From Polaribacter atrinae (GTDB lineage: Bacteria > Bacteroidota > Bacteroidia > Flavobacteriales > Flavobacteriaceae): 64,000 nucleotides of DNA. Below the pieces are notes generated by a model, which worked only from the letters and a program-made list of their open reading frames with translations, made no database searches and was not told the DNA's origin. Positions 27,601 to 37,944 of this stretch are shown here, in pieces (within the stretch, counting starts at the first letter, position 1; each line of letters opens with the position of its first letter). The stretch is from assembly GCF_038023995.1 (NCBI RefSeq), contig NZ_CP150660.1, forward strand, positions 2,168,501 through 2,232,500. The letters run 5' to 3'. The translations under genes were made by a program, and so were the position numbers.

Positions 27601-30600
27601 TCCAGAAAATAGATGGGCAGGAGTTATGAGGTCTTTAACAACCAACAATTTTGACCAAGCAAATGTAGAATATGTTCAATTTTGGGTAATGGATCCTTAT
27701 GAAAACTATTCAATTACAGAAGCAGAAGGTTTGCCTATTGGCATGAATCCTGAAAACACATCAAACCAAGTTGGAGATTTATATATAAACTTAGGTAATG
27801 TTTCAGAAGACATCTTAAAAGACAGTCGTAAAATGTATGAAAATGGTTTATCTGAAACTGGTGGAGACTTAAATACAGCAGAGACAACTTGGGGTAAAGT
27901 ACCAACAAACCCATCTATTATTTATGCATTTGATGAAAATGATGAATCTAGAACCAACCAAGATCTTGGTTATGATGGTTTAAATGATGCTGAAGAATTT
28001 TCTAAGTACAATGCAACCATTCCTAACTTTAGTAAATTAAATCCTAATGATCCTGCATCAGATAATTTTCAATATTTTAGAGGAAGTGAATTAGATGCAA
28101 ACCGTGCTTCTATTCTTACCAGGTATAAAAATTATAACAATACACAAGGGAATTCACCAACCTTAAATCAATCTACAGAAAGCTACCCTACTTCATCAAC
28201 AACCTATCCAGATGTAGAAGATATTAATAAAGATCAGACCATGAATACCGTAGAAAGTTACTACGAGTATAAAGTTTCTATGAATAGAAATGATTTGGTT
28301 GTTGGAAAGAATTTTATTGTTGATAAAAAAACAACAGATGTAACTTTAGAAAACGGAGCAAACCAAACAACAACTTGGTATCAATTTAGAGTCCCTATTA
28401 GAAGCGGAACACCTGTAAATGGTATTTCAGATTTTAATAGTATTCGTTTTGTTAGAATGTTTTTAACTAATTTTAAAATGCCTGTTGTAATTCGTTTTGG
28501 TGAGTTAGACTTGGTACGTGGAGATTGGAGACGTTATACAAAAACTTTAGACGAATCTATTTCAACTCCAGTAGATTTAGATGAAAACGAATTAAAAGAC
28601 TTTGAAGTTGGTGTTGTAAGTATAGAACAAAATGAAGGAAGTTATATACAGCCTCCAGGAATAGAAAGAGAACAATTACAAGGTAGTACTAGTATACAAT
28701 TACAAAATGAACAATCTGTTACCTTAAAAGTAAATAATTTACCTGCAAATGAAACCAGAGCAATTTATAAAAACATCAGCATAGATTTAAGACGATTTAA
28801 AAATTTAAAAATGTTTATGCACCTTCAAAAAAATGAAGGAGCACTTGCAATTAATGATGATGATTTTTCTGCGGTTATAAGATTAGGTACAGATTTAGAT
28901 GACAATTTTTATCAAATAGAAATGCCTTTAAAAGTATCTCAAAACGGTACTTCTGCTTTAGATATTTGGCCAGAAGCAAATAATTTAGATGCTTTTCTAG
29001 AAACTTTTGGATTGGTCAAATTAGAAAGAGACAGAGTTGGAGTTGCCATTACAGACATCTACACCTCTACAGAACAAGATGCAGAAATACCATATACCAT
29101 TTCTGTAAAAGGAAACCCAACGTTAGCAGAATTAAAAACAATTGTTTTAGGAGTTAAAAATAAAACAACTTCTCCTATTAGTGGTGAGGTTTGGTTTAAT
29201 GAGTTGCGTTCTTCTGGTTTTGATAATGAAGGTGGTTGGGCAGCTGTTTTAAATGCCGATGCAAATTTTGCAGATGTAGCAAATATTTCTTTATCTGGTA
29301 GCATGTCTACAGTTGGTTTTGGTAATGTAGAAGACAGAGTAGGCCAACGTAGTTTAGATGAAACAAAACAATACGATGTTGCTACTACTATAAATTTAGG
29401 TAAAGTTTTAACCCCTAAAAAATGGGGAATTCAATTGCCAATGAGTTATAGTGTTGGTGAACTTTATATAGACCCAAAATACGATCCTCAGTTTCAAGAC
29501 GTAGAATTAGCAGATGCTTTAGGTGAAAATGAAAATAGTGAATTCTCTAGAGATTATACCAAAAGAACAAGTATCAGTTTTACAAACGTAAAAAAGAATA
29601 GAAACCCTAATTCTACCAAAAAACAAAAATTTTATGATGTAGAAAACTTAGCAGTTTCTTACGCACACAATAAAGAGTTTCAAAGAAATTATAACATCAA
29701 AAAACGTATTAACGAAAGTGTAAGAGCATCTGCTTCTTATAATTTTAGTTTTGATTCTAAACCAATAGAACCTTTTAAAAATAATGATTCTATTTTTAAA
29801 AGCAAATATTGGCAACTTCTAAAAGACTTTAATTTTAATCCAATTCCTAAAACTTTTGCCGTTAATTCTAGTATCAACAGAAATTATAACGAACAACAGT
29901 CTAGAAATTTAGTTGCAGGTTTATCTGCACAACCAGAATTAAAACAACGTAGATTTTTATTCGATTGGGATTATACTATTGGTTTCGATTTAACAAAATC
30001 GTTACAAGTAAACTTTAATGCCACCAACAGCTATATTTACGATACTTTTGGTAGCGATGATGAAATACAAGTTTTTGATGACTTCTTTAACACAGGAAGA
30101 GCAAATCATTATCATCAAGCATTAAACGGTACCTATAATTTACCAATAGATAAAATTCCGTTTTTAAAGTTTATAAAAGCAGATTATGCATACACCGCAG
30201 ATTTCGATTGGCAAGCAGCTCCACAAAATACAATAAACGTTAATGGTGTTGATGTACCTTCTGTAGAACTGATAGGAAACGTTATTCAGAATGCAAATAC
30301 ACACAATTTAAATACTACTATTAATTTTGATAGCTTTTATAAAGGGCTAGGTTTCGAAAAGTTATTATTAACTAAAAATCAACGTAAAAGTACAAAAGGA
30401 GAAAAAGGTGATAATTTACCAAGAACTCCAGGAAGAGTTAAACAAAATAAAAAATTATCGATTGGTAAAAAGATTTTAAAAGGCACTTATGATATTGTAA
30501 CTTCTGTAAAACAAGGAAAAATAAGTTACTCAGAAAACAATGGTCAATTATTACCTGGTTATACGGAAGATGTTGGCTTTTTAGGCGGTGCTCCTACTTC

Positions 30601-31792
30601 TTTTGCTTTTGGTAGTCAAGTAGATATTAGAAATAAAGCTTTAGAACAAGGTTGGTTTGTAAGCAGAAATAATGGTGATGAGTATTACAGTAAAACCTAC
30701 AGTAAAACTCATTACAATAAATTAGATTATACTTTTACTTTAAAACCTATAAAGGATTTAAACATAGATGTTAGAGGTAATAAAATACAAACAAGAGATA
30801 TCTCTCAACAATTAGATTTAGTATCTGGTAGCAATCAATTTGAAAATACACCTTTCTTTGAAACAGGAAACTTTAGTACTAGTTACTCTATGGTTTCTAC
30901 AGCATTTACAGATGGTGATGTTTTGTTTCAGAACTTAAGAGATTATAGAAGTATTATTTCTAACAGATTAGCTACAGAAAACGAAGTGCCAGCAAGTGGT
31001 TTTGGTACCAATAGTCAGCAAGTTTTATTACCTGCCTTTGTAGCTGCTTATTCTGGTAAGAGTCCAGATAAAGTAAATACAGGTTTGTTTAGAGATGTTC
31101 CTATTCCTAACTGGACTTTGCGTTATAATGGTTTAATGAAGTTTAACTTCTTTAAGAAAAACTTTAGCAACTTTGTAGTTTCACATGGTTATAGATCTTC
31201 TTATACAGTATCTAGTTTTACCAACAATTTACAGTATGATTCAAACAACCCGTATGCTAACTTAAATGTTGCTAACAATTACGAATCTGAATTGTTAGTA
31301 TCTGCAGTTACTTTAGTCGATGAATTTTCTCCACTAATTAAATTAGACATGAAAATGAGAAACTCTTTCTCTTTAAGAGGAGAAATAAAAAGCGACAGAA
31401 CACTTACTATGAATTTTAACAATAGTACTTTAACAGATATTTCTGGGACAGAATATATATTTGGAATGGGCTATGTTTTTGAAGACGTAAAGTTTAGCAC
31501 TCGTTTTACAGGTAAAAAACAAACACTAAAAGGAGACATTAATTTAAGAGCAGATGTATCATTAAGAGATAATATTACACAAATTAGGTCTGTAGATGAA
31601 GATAATGATCAAATTAGTGGTGGACAAAAACTTTTTTCTATTAAATTTACCGCAGATTATAGATTAAGTAATAGTTTAACAGCATCATTCTATTACAACC
31701 ATCAAACATCTAGATATGCAATCTCTACCACTTTTCCTAGACAAGCGATTAATGGAGGATTTAATATTATTTATAACTTAGGAGGAAACTAA
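24680..31792 (+). CDS. sprA: SprA, type IX secretion outer-membrane translocon
   Basis: 2370-residue giant barrel protein. In Flavobacterium johnsoniae SprA is the 36-strand translocon pore of the type IX secretion system and is needed for gliding. Here: start TTG; signal peptide at 1-25 (ends LYAQ); repeated transmembrane beta strands throughout, with segments typical of the family such as [15 protein letters not shown] and the [13 protein letters not shown] region ([11 protein letters not shown]), and a C-terminal barrel ending [10 protein letters not shown]. Length matches known SprA (about 2400). The organism therefore probably has type IX secretion and may glide; the other T9SS genes are not in this window. 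Cotranscribed with ruvA and gcvH. Confidence 0.95.
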   Translation: MKSFFNKIFLFLAFIFIANTALYAQTDRDTTTVKNDTLQLRYNFKKEQTGGLFLDYLAEKEIIFDKDLNRYVIVEKIGDYYTKTPIYLTQKEYADYRLRRDMTQYYKDKVSATNSKKKGSKEAQKDLLPTYYVKSDLFKTIFGGSEIKVTPTGSLNLKLGFIYQNTENPQLSEENRSSFTFDFDQQINASIRAQVGTRLDFTANYDTQSTFDFQNLVKIGYEPTEDDILQGIEAGNISMPIKNSLINGAQSLFGIKTQLKFGNTNITAVFSQQNSESTTTVSEGGASIQEFQLKATDYDNDRHFFLSQYFIDNYANSLKNYPLINSQINITRVEVWITNRNSSTEDYRSIVALADIGESDTDVLVNQTGEVQPTNPPTTTGGNIPTNESNNLSDLLTTTSGIRSISTVNSTLQPYNMSEGTDYSVLENARKLSSSEFTLNSQLGFISLNSRLNDGEVLAVAYEYTIAGGVSGSTKTSFKVGEFSNDGIQTPQTLAVKLLRSEILKTKRDRVVGGVTIEESFPTWRLMMKNVYALGTYPLSQDGFYFEIQYRDDQTGISSNVLQNSNTAGIPNLPLIQVFKLDQLDQSQYRSPDGYFDYVEGITVNSTNGFIFFPEPEPFGNDLVQQNTNDVGLDETVDNNYLFKELYLNTKVNAQNNYQNKDKYYLKGYFKSENSGGIPIGAFNVPRGSVTVTAGGRQLVEGVDYVVDYQAGRVQIIDSGLQASGTPISVSTENNAVFNQQQKTFMGVDVEHKFSDKFIIGATILNVNEKPITPKVNFGSDPINNTMFGANIDYTTEVPYFTKLANKLPFVDTDVPSNLSVRADMAYLLPGTPSGIDVAGAATSYIDDFEASQIPISILSPLDWHEASTPKYFPGFNGDQEDLSYNYQRGKLAWYNVDQIFYGAGDTPANINAAELSRAETRQINYRELFPNVQLDITQNSVIRTLDLAYFPSERGSYNLDTGINVKADGTFSDPENRWAGVMRSLTTNNFDQANVEYVQFWVMDPYENYSITEAEGLPIGMNPENTSNQVGDLYINLGNVSEDILKDSRKMYENGLSETGGDLNTAETTWGKVPTNPSIIYAFDENDESRTNQDLGYDGLNDAEEFSKYNATIPNFSKLNPNDPASDNFQYFRGSELDANRASILTRYKNYNNTQGNSPTLNQSTESYPTSSTTYPDVEDINKDQTMNTVESYYEYKVSMNRNDLVVGKNFIVDKKTTDVTLENGANQTTTWYQFRVPIRSGTPVNGISDFNSIRFVRMFLTNFKMPVVIRFGELDLVRGDWRRYTKTLDESISTPVDLDENELKDFEVGVVSIEQNEGSYIQPPGIEREQLQGSTSIQLQNEQSVTLKVNNLPANETRAIYKNISIDLRRFKNLKMFMHLQKNEGALAINDDDFSAVIRLGTDLDDNFYQIEMPLKVSQNGTSALDIWPEANNLDAFLETFGLVKLERDRVGVAITDIYTSTEQDAEIPYTISVKGNPTLAELKTIVLGVKNKTTSPISGEVWFNELRSSGFDNEGGWAAVLNADANFADVANISLSGSMSTVGFGNVEDRVGQRSLDETKQYDVATTINLGKVLTPKKWGIQLPMSYSVGELYIDPKYDPQFQDVELADALGENENSEFSRDYTKRTSISFTNVKKNRNPNSTKKQKFYDVENLAVSYAHNKEFQRNYNIKKRINESVRASASYNFSFDSKPIEPFKNNDSIFKSKYWQLLKDFNFNPIPKTFAVNSSINRNYNEQQSRNLVAGLSAQPELKQRRFLFDWDYTIGFDLTKSLQVNFNATNSYIYDTFGSDDEIQVFDDFFNTGRANHYHQALNGTYNLPIDKIPFLKFIKADYAYTADFDWQAAPQNTINVNGVDVPSVELIGNVIQNANTHNLNTTINFDSFYKGLGFEKLLLTKNQRKSTKGEKGDNLPRTPGRVKQNKKLSIGKKILKGTYDIVTSVKQGKISYSENNGQLLPGYTEDVGFLGGAPTSFAFGSQVDIRNKALEQGWFVSRNNGDEYYSKTYSKTHYNKLDYTFTLKPIKDLNIDVRGNKIQTRDISQQLDLVSGSNQFENTPFFETGNFSTSYSMVSTAFTDGDVLFQNLRDYRSIISNRLATENEVPASGFGTNSQQVLLPAFVAAYSGKSPDKVNTGLFRDVPIPNWTLRYNGLMKFNFFKKNFSNFVVSHGYRSSYTVSSFTNNLQYDSNNPYANLNVANNYESELLVSAVTLVDEFSPLIKLDMKMRNSFSLRGEIKSDRTLTMNFNNSTLTDISGTEYIFGMGYVFEDVKFSTRFTGKKQTLKGDINLRADVSLRDNITQIRSVDEDNDQISGGQKLFSIKFTADYRLSNSLTASFYYNHQTSRYAISTTFPRQAINGGFNIIYNLGGN

Positions 31793-31818
31793 AAATAACA
31801 ACAAAAATTATTAAAAGA

Positions 31819-32199
31819 ATGAATTTACCATCAGAATTAAAGTACACCAAAGACCACGAGTGGATTAAAATTGAAGGAGAAGTAGCAACTGTAGGTATTA
31901 CAGAATTTGCACAAGGAGAGTTAGGAGACATCGTTTATGTAGATGTAGACACTTTAGATGATACTGTAGAAGAAGGAGAGGTTTTTGGATCTGTAGAAGC
32001 TGTTAAAACCGTTTCTGATTTATTTATGCCTTTAACAGGTGAAGTAATAGAATTTAATGAAGATTTAGAAGACGAACCAGAGCTTGTTAATGCAGATCCT
32101 TACGGTAAAGGTTGGATGATTAAAATTAAAATATCAGATAGTTCACAAATAAATGACTTATTAGATGCAGCAGCGTATAAAGAGCTTATTGAAGGATAA
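31819..32199 (+). CDS. gcvH: Glycine cleavage system H protein
   Basis: 126-residue lipoyl carrier of the glycine cleavage complex, shuttling the aminomethyl group between the P, T and L proteins. The lipoylated lysine is K63 in [11 protein letters not shown]; the barrel-sandwich hybrid fold is evident ([34 protein letters not shown]). Normal length. 26 bases after sprA and overlapping the next gene. Confidence 0.96.
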   Translation: MNLPSELKYTKDHEWIKIEGEVATVGITEFAQGELGDIVYVDVDTLDDTVEEGEVFGSVEAVKTVSDLFMPLTGEVIEFNEDLEDEPELVNADPYGKGWMIKIKISDSSQINDLLDAAAYKELIEG

Positions 32200-32548
32200 T
32201 CTTTATATCATTGCAATACTAATAACAATTTCGATTGCATATTTGAGTTTAAGGAGAATGCCTAAGATAGAAACAGGAATCAATAACGTTGATAAAATAT
32301 ATCATTTTATTGCTTACTTTACACTTTCTATAACGTGGTTATTCTCTTTTTATAGAAAACCATCTCTAAAATATGTTATTATTATTTGTTGTATTCTTTT
32401 TGGCATAATTATTGAAGTTTCACAACAAACATTAACTACATATAGAACAGGAGATTACAAAGATGCATTAGCAAATACGGTAGGTATCATCTTAGGATTT
32501 ATTGTTTTTAATCAAATTTTGAAAAAAATTACAGTTAATTCATACTAA
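32165..32548 (+). CDS. VanZ-like small membrane protein
   Basis: 127-residue membrane protein with four predicted helices, VanZ-like ([50 protein letters not shown]). The SxQ...R.gD..D...N..G pattern is the VanZ-family hallmark; the biochemical function is unknown. ATG at 32165 overlaps gcvH by 35 bases; TTG at 32189 would overlap by 11. The longer start matches family length better. The overlap implies translational coupling with gcvH. Confidence 0.8.
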   Translation: MQQRIKSLLKDNLYIIAILITISIAYLSLRRMPKIETGINNVDKIYHFIAYFTLSITWLFSFYRKPSLKYVIIICCILFGIIIEVSQQTLTTYRTGDYKDALANTVGIILGFIVFNQILKKITVNSY

Positions 32549-32606
32549 GACTTGTATATAAACCAATAATTTAATTAAATTAGCGAACTATTAAAAACTC
32601 TTTACA

Positions 32607-33326
32607 ATGGAAATTAAAAAAAACCCGAAGTCAAATTTAGAAAATTACAGTAAAATTTTTATGCAAATAGGTTTGGTTTTAGCACTATTTGTAACTTACG
32701 CAGCTATAGAAAACAAAACTTATGATAAAGTTATTGGTGATTTAGGTACAGTAAGTATGAATGCTGATATGGAAGAAGAAACAGTAATTACTGAGAAAAT
32801 AGAACCTATTAAACCTAAAACTCCACCACCACCAGCTCCAGAAAAGATAGAAATTGTAGAAGATGAGAAGGAAGTTGAAGAAACTGTAATTGAATCTACT
32901 GAAACAGATGAAACAGAAGCTGTAGAAGTTGAAGAAATTGTAGAAATTCAAGAAGTTGAAGAAGTTGTAGAGGACGTAAGTTTTATGATTATTGAAGATG
33001 TACCTGTATTTCCTGGATGTAAAGGAAGTAAAAACGAGTTAAAAGCTTGTTTTAGTAAAATGGTACAAAAGCACTTCTCCAGAAAATTTGATGCAAACTT
33101 ACCAAATGAATTAGGATTATCTTCTGGTAGAAAAAGAGTATTTATCGGTTTTAAAATTGATAAAAACGGTAACATTGTTGATGTTAATGCAAGAGCTCCA
33201 CACCCAAAAATTAAAAGTGAAGTTATTAGCGTAATGAAACAATTACCTAAAATGAAACCAGGAAAACAAAGAGGTAAACCAGTAGGTGTAAAATATAGTA
33301 TTCCTTTTACTTTAATTGTAGAGTAA
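32607..33326 (+). CDS. TonB-family energy transducer (copy 1)
   Basis: 239-residue protein with one membrane anchor (about residues 17-36, IFMQIGLVLALFVTYAAI), a proline spacer KTPPPPAPEK, a long acidic Glu/Val-rich stretch (about 80-122), and a TonB C-terminal domain (about 130-239) with a conserved Cys pair in PVFPGCKG...LKACF and the ending KPVGVKYSIPFTL. It couples proton-motive force to outer-membrane receptors. Strongly similar to the gene at 49459 along its whole length and more weakly to that at 46624. Last gene of the maeB-sprA block, closed by a terminator. Confidence 0.9.
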   Translation: MEIKKNPKSNLENYSKIFMQIGLVLALFVTYAAIENKTYDKVIGDLGTVSMNADMEEETVITEKIEPIKPKTPPPPAPEKIEIVEDEKEVEETVIESTETDETEAVEVEEIVEIQEVEEVVEDVSFMIIEDVPVFPGCKGSKNELKACFSKMVQKHFSRKFDANLPNELGLSSGRKRVFIGFKIDKNGNIVDVNARAPHPKIKSEVISVMKQLPKMKPGKQRGKPVGVKYSIPFTLIVE

Positions 33327-33344
33327 TTTAGAAATACACTATTA

Positions 33345-33384
33345 AAAAAAACGTTTAAAGAAGATCTTTAAACGTTTTTTTTAT
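33345..33384 (+). terminator. Terminator after TonB copy 1
   Basis: Stem aaacgtttaaag with ctttaaacgttt around a five-base loop, then a T-run to about 33382. Confidence 0.9.
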
Positions 33385-33756
33385 GCCCTAAAGTTTTATA
33401 TTACTTATCAAGATAAAGTAATACTATCAGTAAAAAAATAATCAAAGCAGCTACTTCTATTAATCTAGCTTTACAAGCAGATCTTCTTCTTACATTATTT
33501 GTTAAGCAAATACTATTACTAACAAAGTGAATTAATATAATAAGGAATAATAACTCTTTTATCTAATCACTTCCATACAACTGTTAAGTAAATTATTACA
33601 TAGTATTTAACCGCTTAAAACAATAGAGATACATTATTTATACATCAGAGTATTTTTATTAGAAATGAACCTTAAATAAACCAAGAATATATTTTAGAAC
33701 TAATATTGATTAAACTCAAAATGTATCATATCAAGATCAGAAAAATAAAATTGTAC
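33385..33756. other. Long AT-rich intergenic region, no intact gene recognised
   Basis: About 370 bases between two terminators. The minus strand holds a start-less open frame, 33562-33401, encoding two hydrophobic segments (ELLFLIILIHFV and EVAALIIFLLIVLLYLDK). An ATG at 33576 reads MEVIR then stop, one frame away. This may be the remains of a small membrane protein; no promoter box was found for it. Confidence 0.35.
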
Positions 33757-33800
33757 ATAAAAAGACCTCCAAAAAAACAATTTTTCTGGAGGTCTTTTTA
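33757..33800. terminator. Bidirectional terminator downstream of the YwqK-like gene
   Basis: Stem aaaagacctccа-type arm at 33760-33771 pairs with tggaggtctttt at 33787-33798. Runs of A before it and T after it allow function on both strands; the minus-strand user is the gene at 33831. Confidence 0.8.
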
Positions 33801-33830
33801 GCTAATTAACTAGCTTAAAAAATAGGTTTC

Positions 33831-34181
33831 TTATTTATTAGAAGCTAATCTAGATTCATGCTTCCATAAGTTTACGCTAACTATTGCATTGTTATCATAA
33901 CTGATTTCTTTTAAAACCTCTTGATTCCAAACAAACCACTTACCTACTTTTTTGCCATCTTTATACTTAGCAATTTGAGTTTTATTTCCTTCTTTATCAA
34001 AACGCGTCCATTGACCAGTTAATTTTTTATCCTTAAAGTAACCTTCTGTACTTATAGACCCATCTTCATAATAGTAAGTAGCCTTCACTAAATCTCCTTC
34101 TATGGTATATGTTGTTTCTTTATCTTGAGAATATCCTATTGTTGCTATGCAAAGAGCAATAAGTGTTAGTATTTTTTTCAT
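33831..34181 (-). CDS. Secreted YwqK/MORN-like repeat protein
   Basis: 116-residue protein with a signal peptide (MKKILTLIALCIATIGYSQ) and short repeated units of the type ...YYEDGSISTEGYFKDKKLTGQWTRFDKEGNKTQIAKYKDGKKVGKWFVW, matching the YwqK/MORN-variant fold (G.W..fd..G.k.....Y.dGkk.G.W). Function unknown; exported to the periplasm or surface. ATG 34181 is chosen because it opens the signal peptide and because the promoter (34214-34244) lies inside the upstream extension of the frame. Confidence 0.8.
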   Translation of the reverse strand: MKKILTLIALCIATIGYSQDKETTYTIEGDLVKATYYYEDGSISTEGYFKDKKLTGQWTRFDKEGNKTQIAKYKDGKKVGKWFVWNQEVLKEISYDNNAIVSVNLWKHESRLASNK

Positions 34182-34213
34182 CAGTATATATTTAATTGTT
34201 AACATTAGATACA

Positions 34214-34244
34214 CAAATATAGTAAATAAGTTACAATTAAGCAA
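34214..34244 (-). promoter_or_regulatory. Promoter of the YwqK-like gene
   Basis: Minus-strand TTG (34244-34242), 20 bases, then TATATTTG (34221-34214). A textbook Bacteroidota promoter, 32 bases before the ATG. Confidence 0.7.
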
Positions 34245-34649
34245 CACTTTAGTAACATTAAATTAACATTGGGATTTTGTAATAAATTTGATCTCATTAT
34301 TTTAACTCTATGAAAAACAAAACTATGGCAATCATAAAGATGATTTAAGTACTTACAAACTCTCAAAAGAGTTGCGAAGAAGTGACTAGAAAAGCAATAA
34401 ACACCCCCTAAATCAGTAAAAACATAAAACCTGTTTTTTACAATCATAAAATGTTATGGTTAATGATAATGTAATTAGTGAGTTTAGAGAAAATCTAAAA
34501 ATTACGAAGCTACTAAGTTAAAATCAACCTCTTTTAAAGGTAATTTAATGTATCATTAAGAAGCTTTTTTATAGATAAAATACAAATCATAAAAAATAAT
34601 ATCCTTTTAATATAACAGTTAAACTTTTCGTTCTTCAATAAGAAACCTT
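34245..34649. other. Intergenic region upstream of the MscS gene
   Basis: About 400 bases without a convincing gene. A TAAATTTG box lies near 34278 on the plus strand, followed by a 12-codon frame (MKNKTMAIIKMI), but no clear -33 element or strong terminator accompanies it. The 80-codon minus-strand frame here has no family features. Confidence 0.35.
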
Positions 34650-34657
34650 TATTTTTG
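34650..34657 (+). promoter_or_regulatory. -7 box of the MscS gene
   Basis: TATTTTTG lies 27 bases before ATG 34685. The open frame could start at a TTG inside this box, which rules that longer start out. Confidence 0.55.
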
Positions 34658-34684
34658 CATTTAATTTATAAAAAAACAAAAAAA

Positions 34685-35491
34685 ATGGATAAATATCTTG
34701 AATATTTAAAAGGGTTAATAATTGAGTATACTCCAAAAGTTTTAGTAGCGTTAGCAATTCTAATTATTGGTTTATTTGTTATAAAACTGTTGGTTAAAGG
34801 CGCTAAAAAAGCAATGAATAAAGGTGGTTTAGACGCTACGCTTCAAACTTTTTTAAGTAACTTAATTGGTTGGGCACTAAAAATATTATTAATTATAATG
34901 GTTATTTCTAAACTAGGAGTAGAAACAACCTCTTTTGCAGCAATTATAGCAGCTGCTGGTTTAGCTGTAGGTTTAGCACTACAAGGATCTCTTGCTAATT
35001 TTGCAGGTGGTGTTTTAATTATGATTTTTAAACCTTTTAAACTAGGTGATTTTATAGAAGCACAAGGTGAAAGCGGAACTGTAAAACAAATTGAAATTTT
35101 TACAACTAAATTAAATACAACAGACAATAAAGAAATTATAATTCCTAATGGAACTTTATCTAATGGTAATATTGTTAACTATAGCACAGAAGATACTCGT
35201 CGTGTAGATTTTACTTTTGGAGTTGGTTATGATTCTGATATTAAGAAAACAAAAGATCTTCTTTATGGCATTCTAAACAACCATCCATTAATTTTAAAAA
35301 CTCCTGCTGCTGCAGTTAATTTATCTGAATTAGGGGACAGTTCTATCAATTTCTTTACCAGAGGTTGGGTTAAAAAAGAAGACTATTGGACAGTTAAGTT
35401 TGAAGTTATGGAACAAGTAAAAGAGGCACTAGATGAAGCAGGAATTGATATTCCTTATCCACACAGAGTAAACATCAATAAAAACGAATAA
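34685..35491 (+). CDS. Small-conductance mechanosensitive channel (MscS family)
   Basis: 268-residue MscS-type channel that opens on membrane tension to release solutes during hypo-osmotic shock. Three N-terminal helices (about 15-38, 57-79, 87-110); the pore helix region FAAIIAAAGLAVGLALQGSLANFAGGVLIMIFKPFKLGDFIE matches MscS TM3; then a beta domain (GTVKQIEIFTTKLNTTDNKEIIIPNG) and an alpha/beta C-terminal domain. Inner membrane. Single gene, convergent with tsaB. Confidence 0.93.
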   Translation: MDKYLEYLKGLIIEYTPKVLVALAILIIGLFVIKLLVKGAKKAMNKGGLDATLQTFLSNLIGWALKILLIIMVISKLGVETTSFAAIIAAAGLAVGLALQGSLANFAGGVLIMIFKPFKLGDFIEAQGESGTVKQIEIFTTKLNTTDNKEIIIPNGTLSNGNIVNYSTEDTRRVDFTFGVGYDSDIKKTKDLLYGILNNHPLILKTPAAAVNLSELGDSSINFFTRGWVKKEDYWTVKFEVMEQVKEALDEAGIDIPYPHRVNINKNE

Positions 35492-35495
35492 TAGT

Positions 35496-36182
35496 TTAAA
35501 AAGTAGGTTTCTTTTTCTTTTCTGGAATTACAACAAAGTCCTTTAAATAAAAAGGTTCAAAATAAGCGACATCTTCGATGTCGTTTTTTTTGTACTTATC
35601 AAAAGATAATTGTGCCATTTCTTTGGCAGAAGGAAACTTATTATCGACAAAAACAGCATTTTTATGCGTAATTACCTCTTTACATTTATGAGCTCCATCA
35701 CCTAAAAAATAAACGGTATTTGTTTCTAAGTATTCAGAAAAAGAGTTTTCGTCTATAATTTCTGCCTTTATATCTCTAATCTGTTTATAATTCTCATCAT
35801 AAACAGCTGCATAGACTTCCATTCTTCTAGCATCTAGCATAGGTATAATAACACCTTTATCTACAGAAACAGCATGTGCTAAAGATTCTAATGTTTTAAT
35901 TGAGATTAATGGCTTATCAAAAGCAAAACAAAGCCCTTTTGCGGCAGAAACGCCTATTCTTAAACCCGTATAAGAACCAGGACCTTTACTAACAGCTACA
36001 GCGTCTATTTCTTCTGTAGTTACTTTTGCTTCTTGTAAAACATCTAAAATAAAAGGATGCAATACTTCTGCGTGCGAATAATTGCCGTTATTTAATTCTT
36101 TAATAACTAAAACGACTCCGTCTTTTGCAATACTTACAGAGCAGTTCTTGGTTGCGGTTTCTATGTTAAGGATAATTGTCAA
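35496..36182 (-). CDS. tsaB: tRNA threonylcarbamoyladenosine biosynthesis protein TsaB
   Basis: 228-residue actin-like-fold partner of TsaD/TsaE, needed for the t6A modification at A37 of ANN-decoding tRNAs. N-terminal ILNIETATKNCSVSI; AVSKGPGSYTGLRIGVSAAKGL is the family hallmark; C-terminal PFYLKDFVV. Start TTG at 36182 is preferred over an upstream extension (to 36233) because a TATATTTG box sits at 36206-36199, inside that extension. Confidence 0.92.
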   Translation of the reverse strand: MTIILNIETATKNCSVSIAKDGVVLVIKELNNGNYSHAEVLHPFILDVLQEAKVTTEEIDAVAVSKGPGSYTGLRIGVSAAKGLCFAFDKPLISIKTLESLAHAVSVDKGVIIPMLDARRMEVYAAVYDENYKQIRDIKAEIIDENSFSEYLETNTVYFLGDGAHKCKEVITHKNAVFVDNKFPSAKEMAQLSFDKYKKNDIEDVAYFEPFYLKDFVVIPEKKKKPTF

Positions 36183-36198
36183 TTGTTCTATTTTTATG

Positions 36199-36206
36199 CA
36201 AATATA
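36199..36206 (-). promoter_or_regulatory. -7 box of tsaB
   Basis: Minus-strand TATATTTG, 16 bases before the TTG start at 36182, giving a very short leader. It directly follows the terminator of the upstream TolC-family gene. Confidence 0.5.
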
Positions 36207-36213
36207 AGTTATA

Positions 36214-36244
36214 GAAAAAAGAAAACCTCGCAAATCTGCGAGGC
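36214..36244 (-). terminator. Terminator of the TolC-family gene
   Basis: Minus-strand stem cctcgca / tgcgagg (36243-36226) followed by a T-rich run. It lies 24 bases beyond the stop of the gene at 36268 and abuts the tsaB promoter. Confidence 0.8.
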
Positions 36245-36267
36245 TTCATAAGTAATCTTTATTTTAT

Positions 36268-37599
36268 TTATTCTAGAATTAATTCTCCAGAATAAAATTG
36301 CAATACTTTTGTTTTAAAAACATAATCGTATTTAGAACGAATCATGGTTGCTTCTGCATTTACCAAACGTGTTCTCACTTGATCAAAATCAAACAAAGTA
36401 ATGGTTCCGTAATTGTAACGTTCTTGTGCATTTTTAAAAGCTTCTTTTTGTGCATCTAAAGAAATATTAGAAGCTTCAAAGGTTTTTAAAGCAGACTTAA
36501 CATCTAAAAAGGATTGTTCTATGGTTTGCTTTAAATTTAATTTCTCACTCTCTAACTGAGTTTCAGAAATTTCTTTATTAATGATAGACTTAGCCACACT
36601 ATTTTTAGTTTGGAATCTATTAAAAATAGGAATACTAAGAGAAATACCCAATCCGTGTTGTAATCTGTCTTCAAACTGAGCGAAAAAAGAAGAGTTGGTT
36701 TGGTTTGGTAATAGGTTGTTAAATTGATGGTAATAAGAATTACCAGAACTTAAAGAATATGATAAAGTAGGTAAAAATGCCCCTTTAGAAATATCAATAT
36801 TTAAATCTGCATTTTCAATAGCCAATTTAGCTCTTTCTATTTCTGGCATTTCTTCTAATGATTTTTGATATACATCATCAGAGTTTTTAAACAATAAAGT
36901 TGATGTTGGTGTACCTACATCTATAGAAGCAATATCAAAATTTTGAACAGGAACTTGTAATAGCTGTGCTAAGTTTAACAACGCCAAGTCTAAAGCATTT
37001 TCTTGTGCAATAACATTTTGTAAATCTGTAGCAGCTGTAGACTGTGTGTTTAAAAGTTCTCCTTTAGCAATTACACCAGAATTAAATCTACTTTCTGCAG
37101 CTTCAATTTGTTTTTTACTAATTTCATATTGAACTTTAACAGCATTTAAATTTTCTTTAGCAAATAATATATTTAAATATCCATTTACTACAAATAAAGA
37201 AATATCATTTTCAATTTTCTTTAAATCTAATAAACTAGATGCAACACCTAACTGAGCTTGTTTGTAAGTATTAGTATTTCTAAAACCATTAAAAATAATT
37301 CCGCCACCAGATAAACTTAAACTAGACGAGAAATTGTTTGTGTTTTTTAATACTCCATTTTCATCTGAAGATAAACCAGCATTAAATCTTCCACCAGTAG
37401 AAAGGTTTAAGTTTGGTAAAAAATTTCCCTTAGCAATAGCAACATCTTTTTTTGCTAACTCTAAGCTTAATTTATTTTGTTGAATAGAAATATTTTTTTC
37501 TAAAGCTTGATCTACACATTCTTTAAGTGTCCATTGTTTCTGAGAAAAAGTAGCAATAGTAGTTAAAAAAGCTACAAAAAGGATAAGTTTAGTTTTCAA
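36268..37599 (-). CDS. TolC-family outer-membrane efflux protein
   Basis: 443-residue outer-membrane factor. Signal peptide at 1-19 (ends ATFSQ), then two tandem OEP domains of long alternating helices: WTLKECVDQALEKNISIQQ (22-40) begins the first, and PEIERAKLAIENADLNIDISKGAFLPTLSYS the second. It would form the trimeric tunnel of an RND or ABC efflux or type I export system. No inner-membrane or adaptor partner is adjacent, and the gene has its own promoter and terminator, so the partner pump is unknown. Confidence 0.9.
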   Translation of the reverse strand: MKTKLILFVAFLTTIATFSQKQWTLKECVDQALEKNISIQQNKLSLELAKKDVAIAKGNFLPNLNLSTGGRFNAGLSSDENGVLKNTNNFSSSLSLSGGGIIFNGFRNTNTYKQAQLGVASSLLDLKKIENDISLFVVNGYLNILFAKENLNAVKVQYEISKKQIEAAESRFNSGVIAKGELLNTQSTAATDLQNVIAQENALDLALLNLAQLLQVPVQNFDIASIDVGTPTSTLLFKNSDDVYQKSLEEMPEIERAKLAIENADLNIDISKGAFLPTLSYSLSSGNSYYHQFNNLLPNQTNSSFFAQFEDRLQHGLGISLSIPIFNRFQTKNSVAKSIINKEISETQLESEKLNLKQTIEQSFLDVKSALKTFEASNISLDAQKEAFKNAQERYNYGTITLFDFDQVRTRLVNAEATMIRSKYDYVFKTKVLQFYSGELILE

Positions 37600-37666
37600 A
37601 ACGTATTATTTTTTAGTTGATATAATATAAATTGTAATCACAAAAGAAGAACTTTTCTTTTGAAGT

Positions 37667-37674
37667 CAAAAATA
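37667..37674 (-). promoter_or_regulatory. -7 box of the TolC-family gene
   Basis: Minus-strand TATTTTTG, about 67 bases before the ATG at 37599. No -33 element at standard spacing was seen. Confidence 0.4.
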
Positions 37675-37722
37675 AGACGACTAAAAGTAAAATTTGTTAC
37701 AAAATAAAACACTTATGTGCTG

Positions 37723-37944
37723 CTATTTTTCATTTATCTTTTTATATCTGTAAATTACAAATAATAAAAGCCCCACTAAAAGGTAAGGAAATACCATTAA
37801 ATAGGTTATTCCATTATTAATACCTTCTGCCATAGAACTATCTCCATTTTCTACTACAGCCTTACACATTGCACATTGAGAAAATGAAAATTTTGATGTA
37901 AAAAACATCAACAAAAACAATACTAAAACTCTTTTTTTATACAT
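37723..37944 (-). CDS. Small exported CxxC membrane protein of the oxidase accessory operon
   Basis: 73-residue protein. N-terminal signal or helix (residues 5-22), then QCAMCKA with a CxxC pair (C23, C26), and a second helix (about 46-66) ending in RYKK. I do not recognise a named family. The CxxC could bind copper or haem or undergo thiol exchange. It overlaps the DUF420 gene by 8 bases, in one operon with SCO, so a role in cytochrome oxidase assembly is plausible (inference). Confidence 0.7.
   Translation of the reverse strand: MYKKRVLVLFLLMFFTSKFSFSQCAMCKAVVENGDSSMAEGINNGITYLMVFPYLLVGLLLFVIYRYKKINEK

Noticed and set aside
34310..34349. 12-codon frame MKNKTMAIIKMI after a TAAATTTG box
   Set aside because: Too short to support as a gene; no -33 element at the right spacing and no terminator or regulated gene directly after it.
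34205..34447. 80-codon minus-strand frame upstream of the YwqK-like gene
   Set aside because: It covers that gene's promoter, has no recognisable domain and a Cys/Phe/His-rich composition typical of chance frames.
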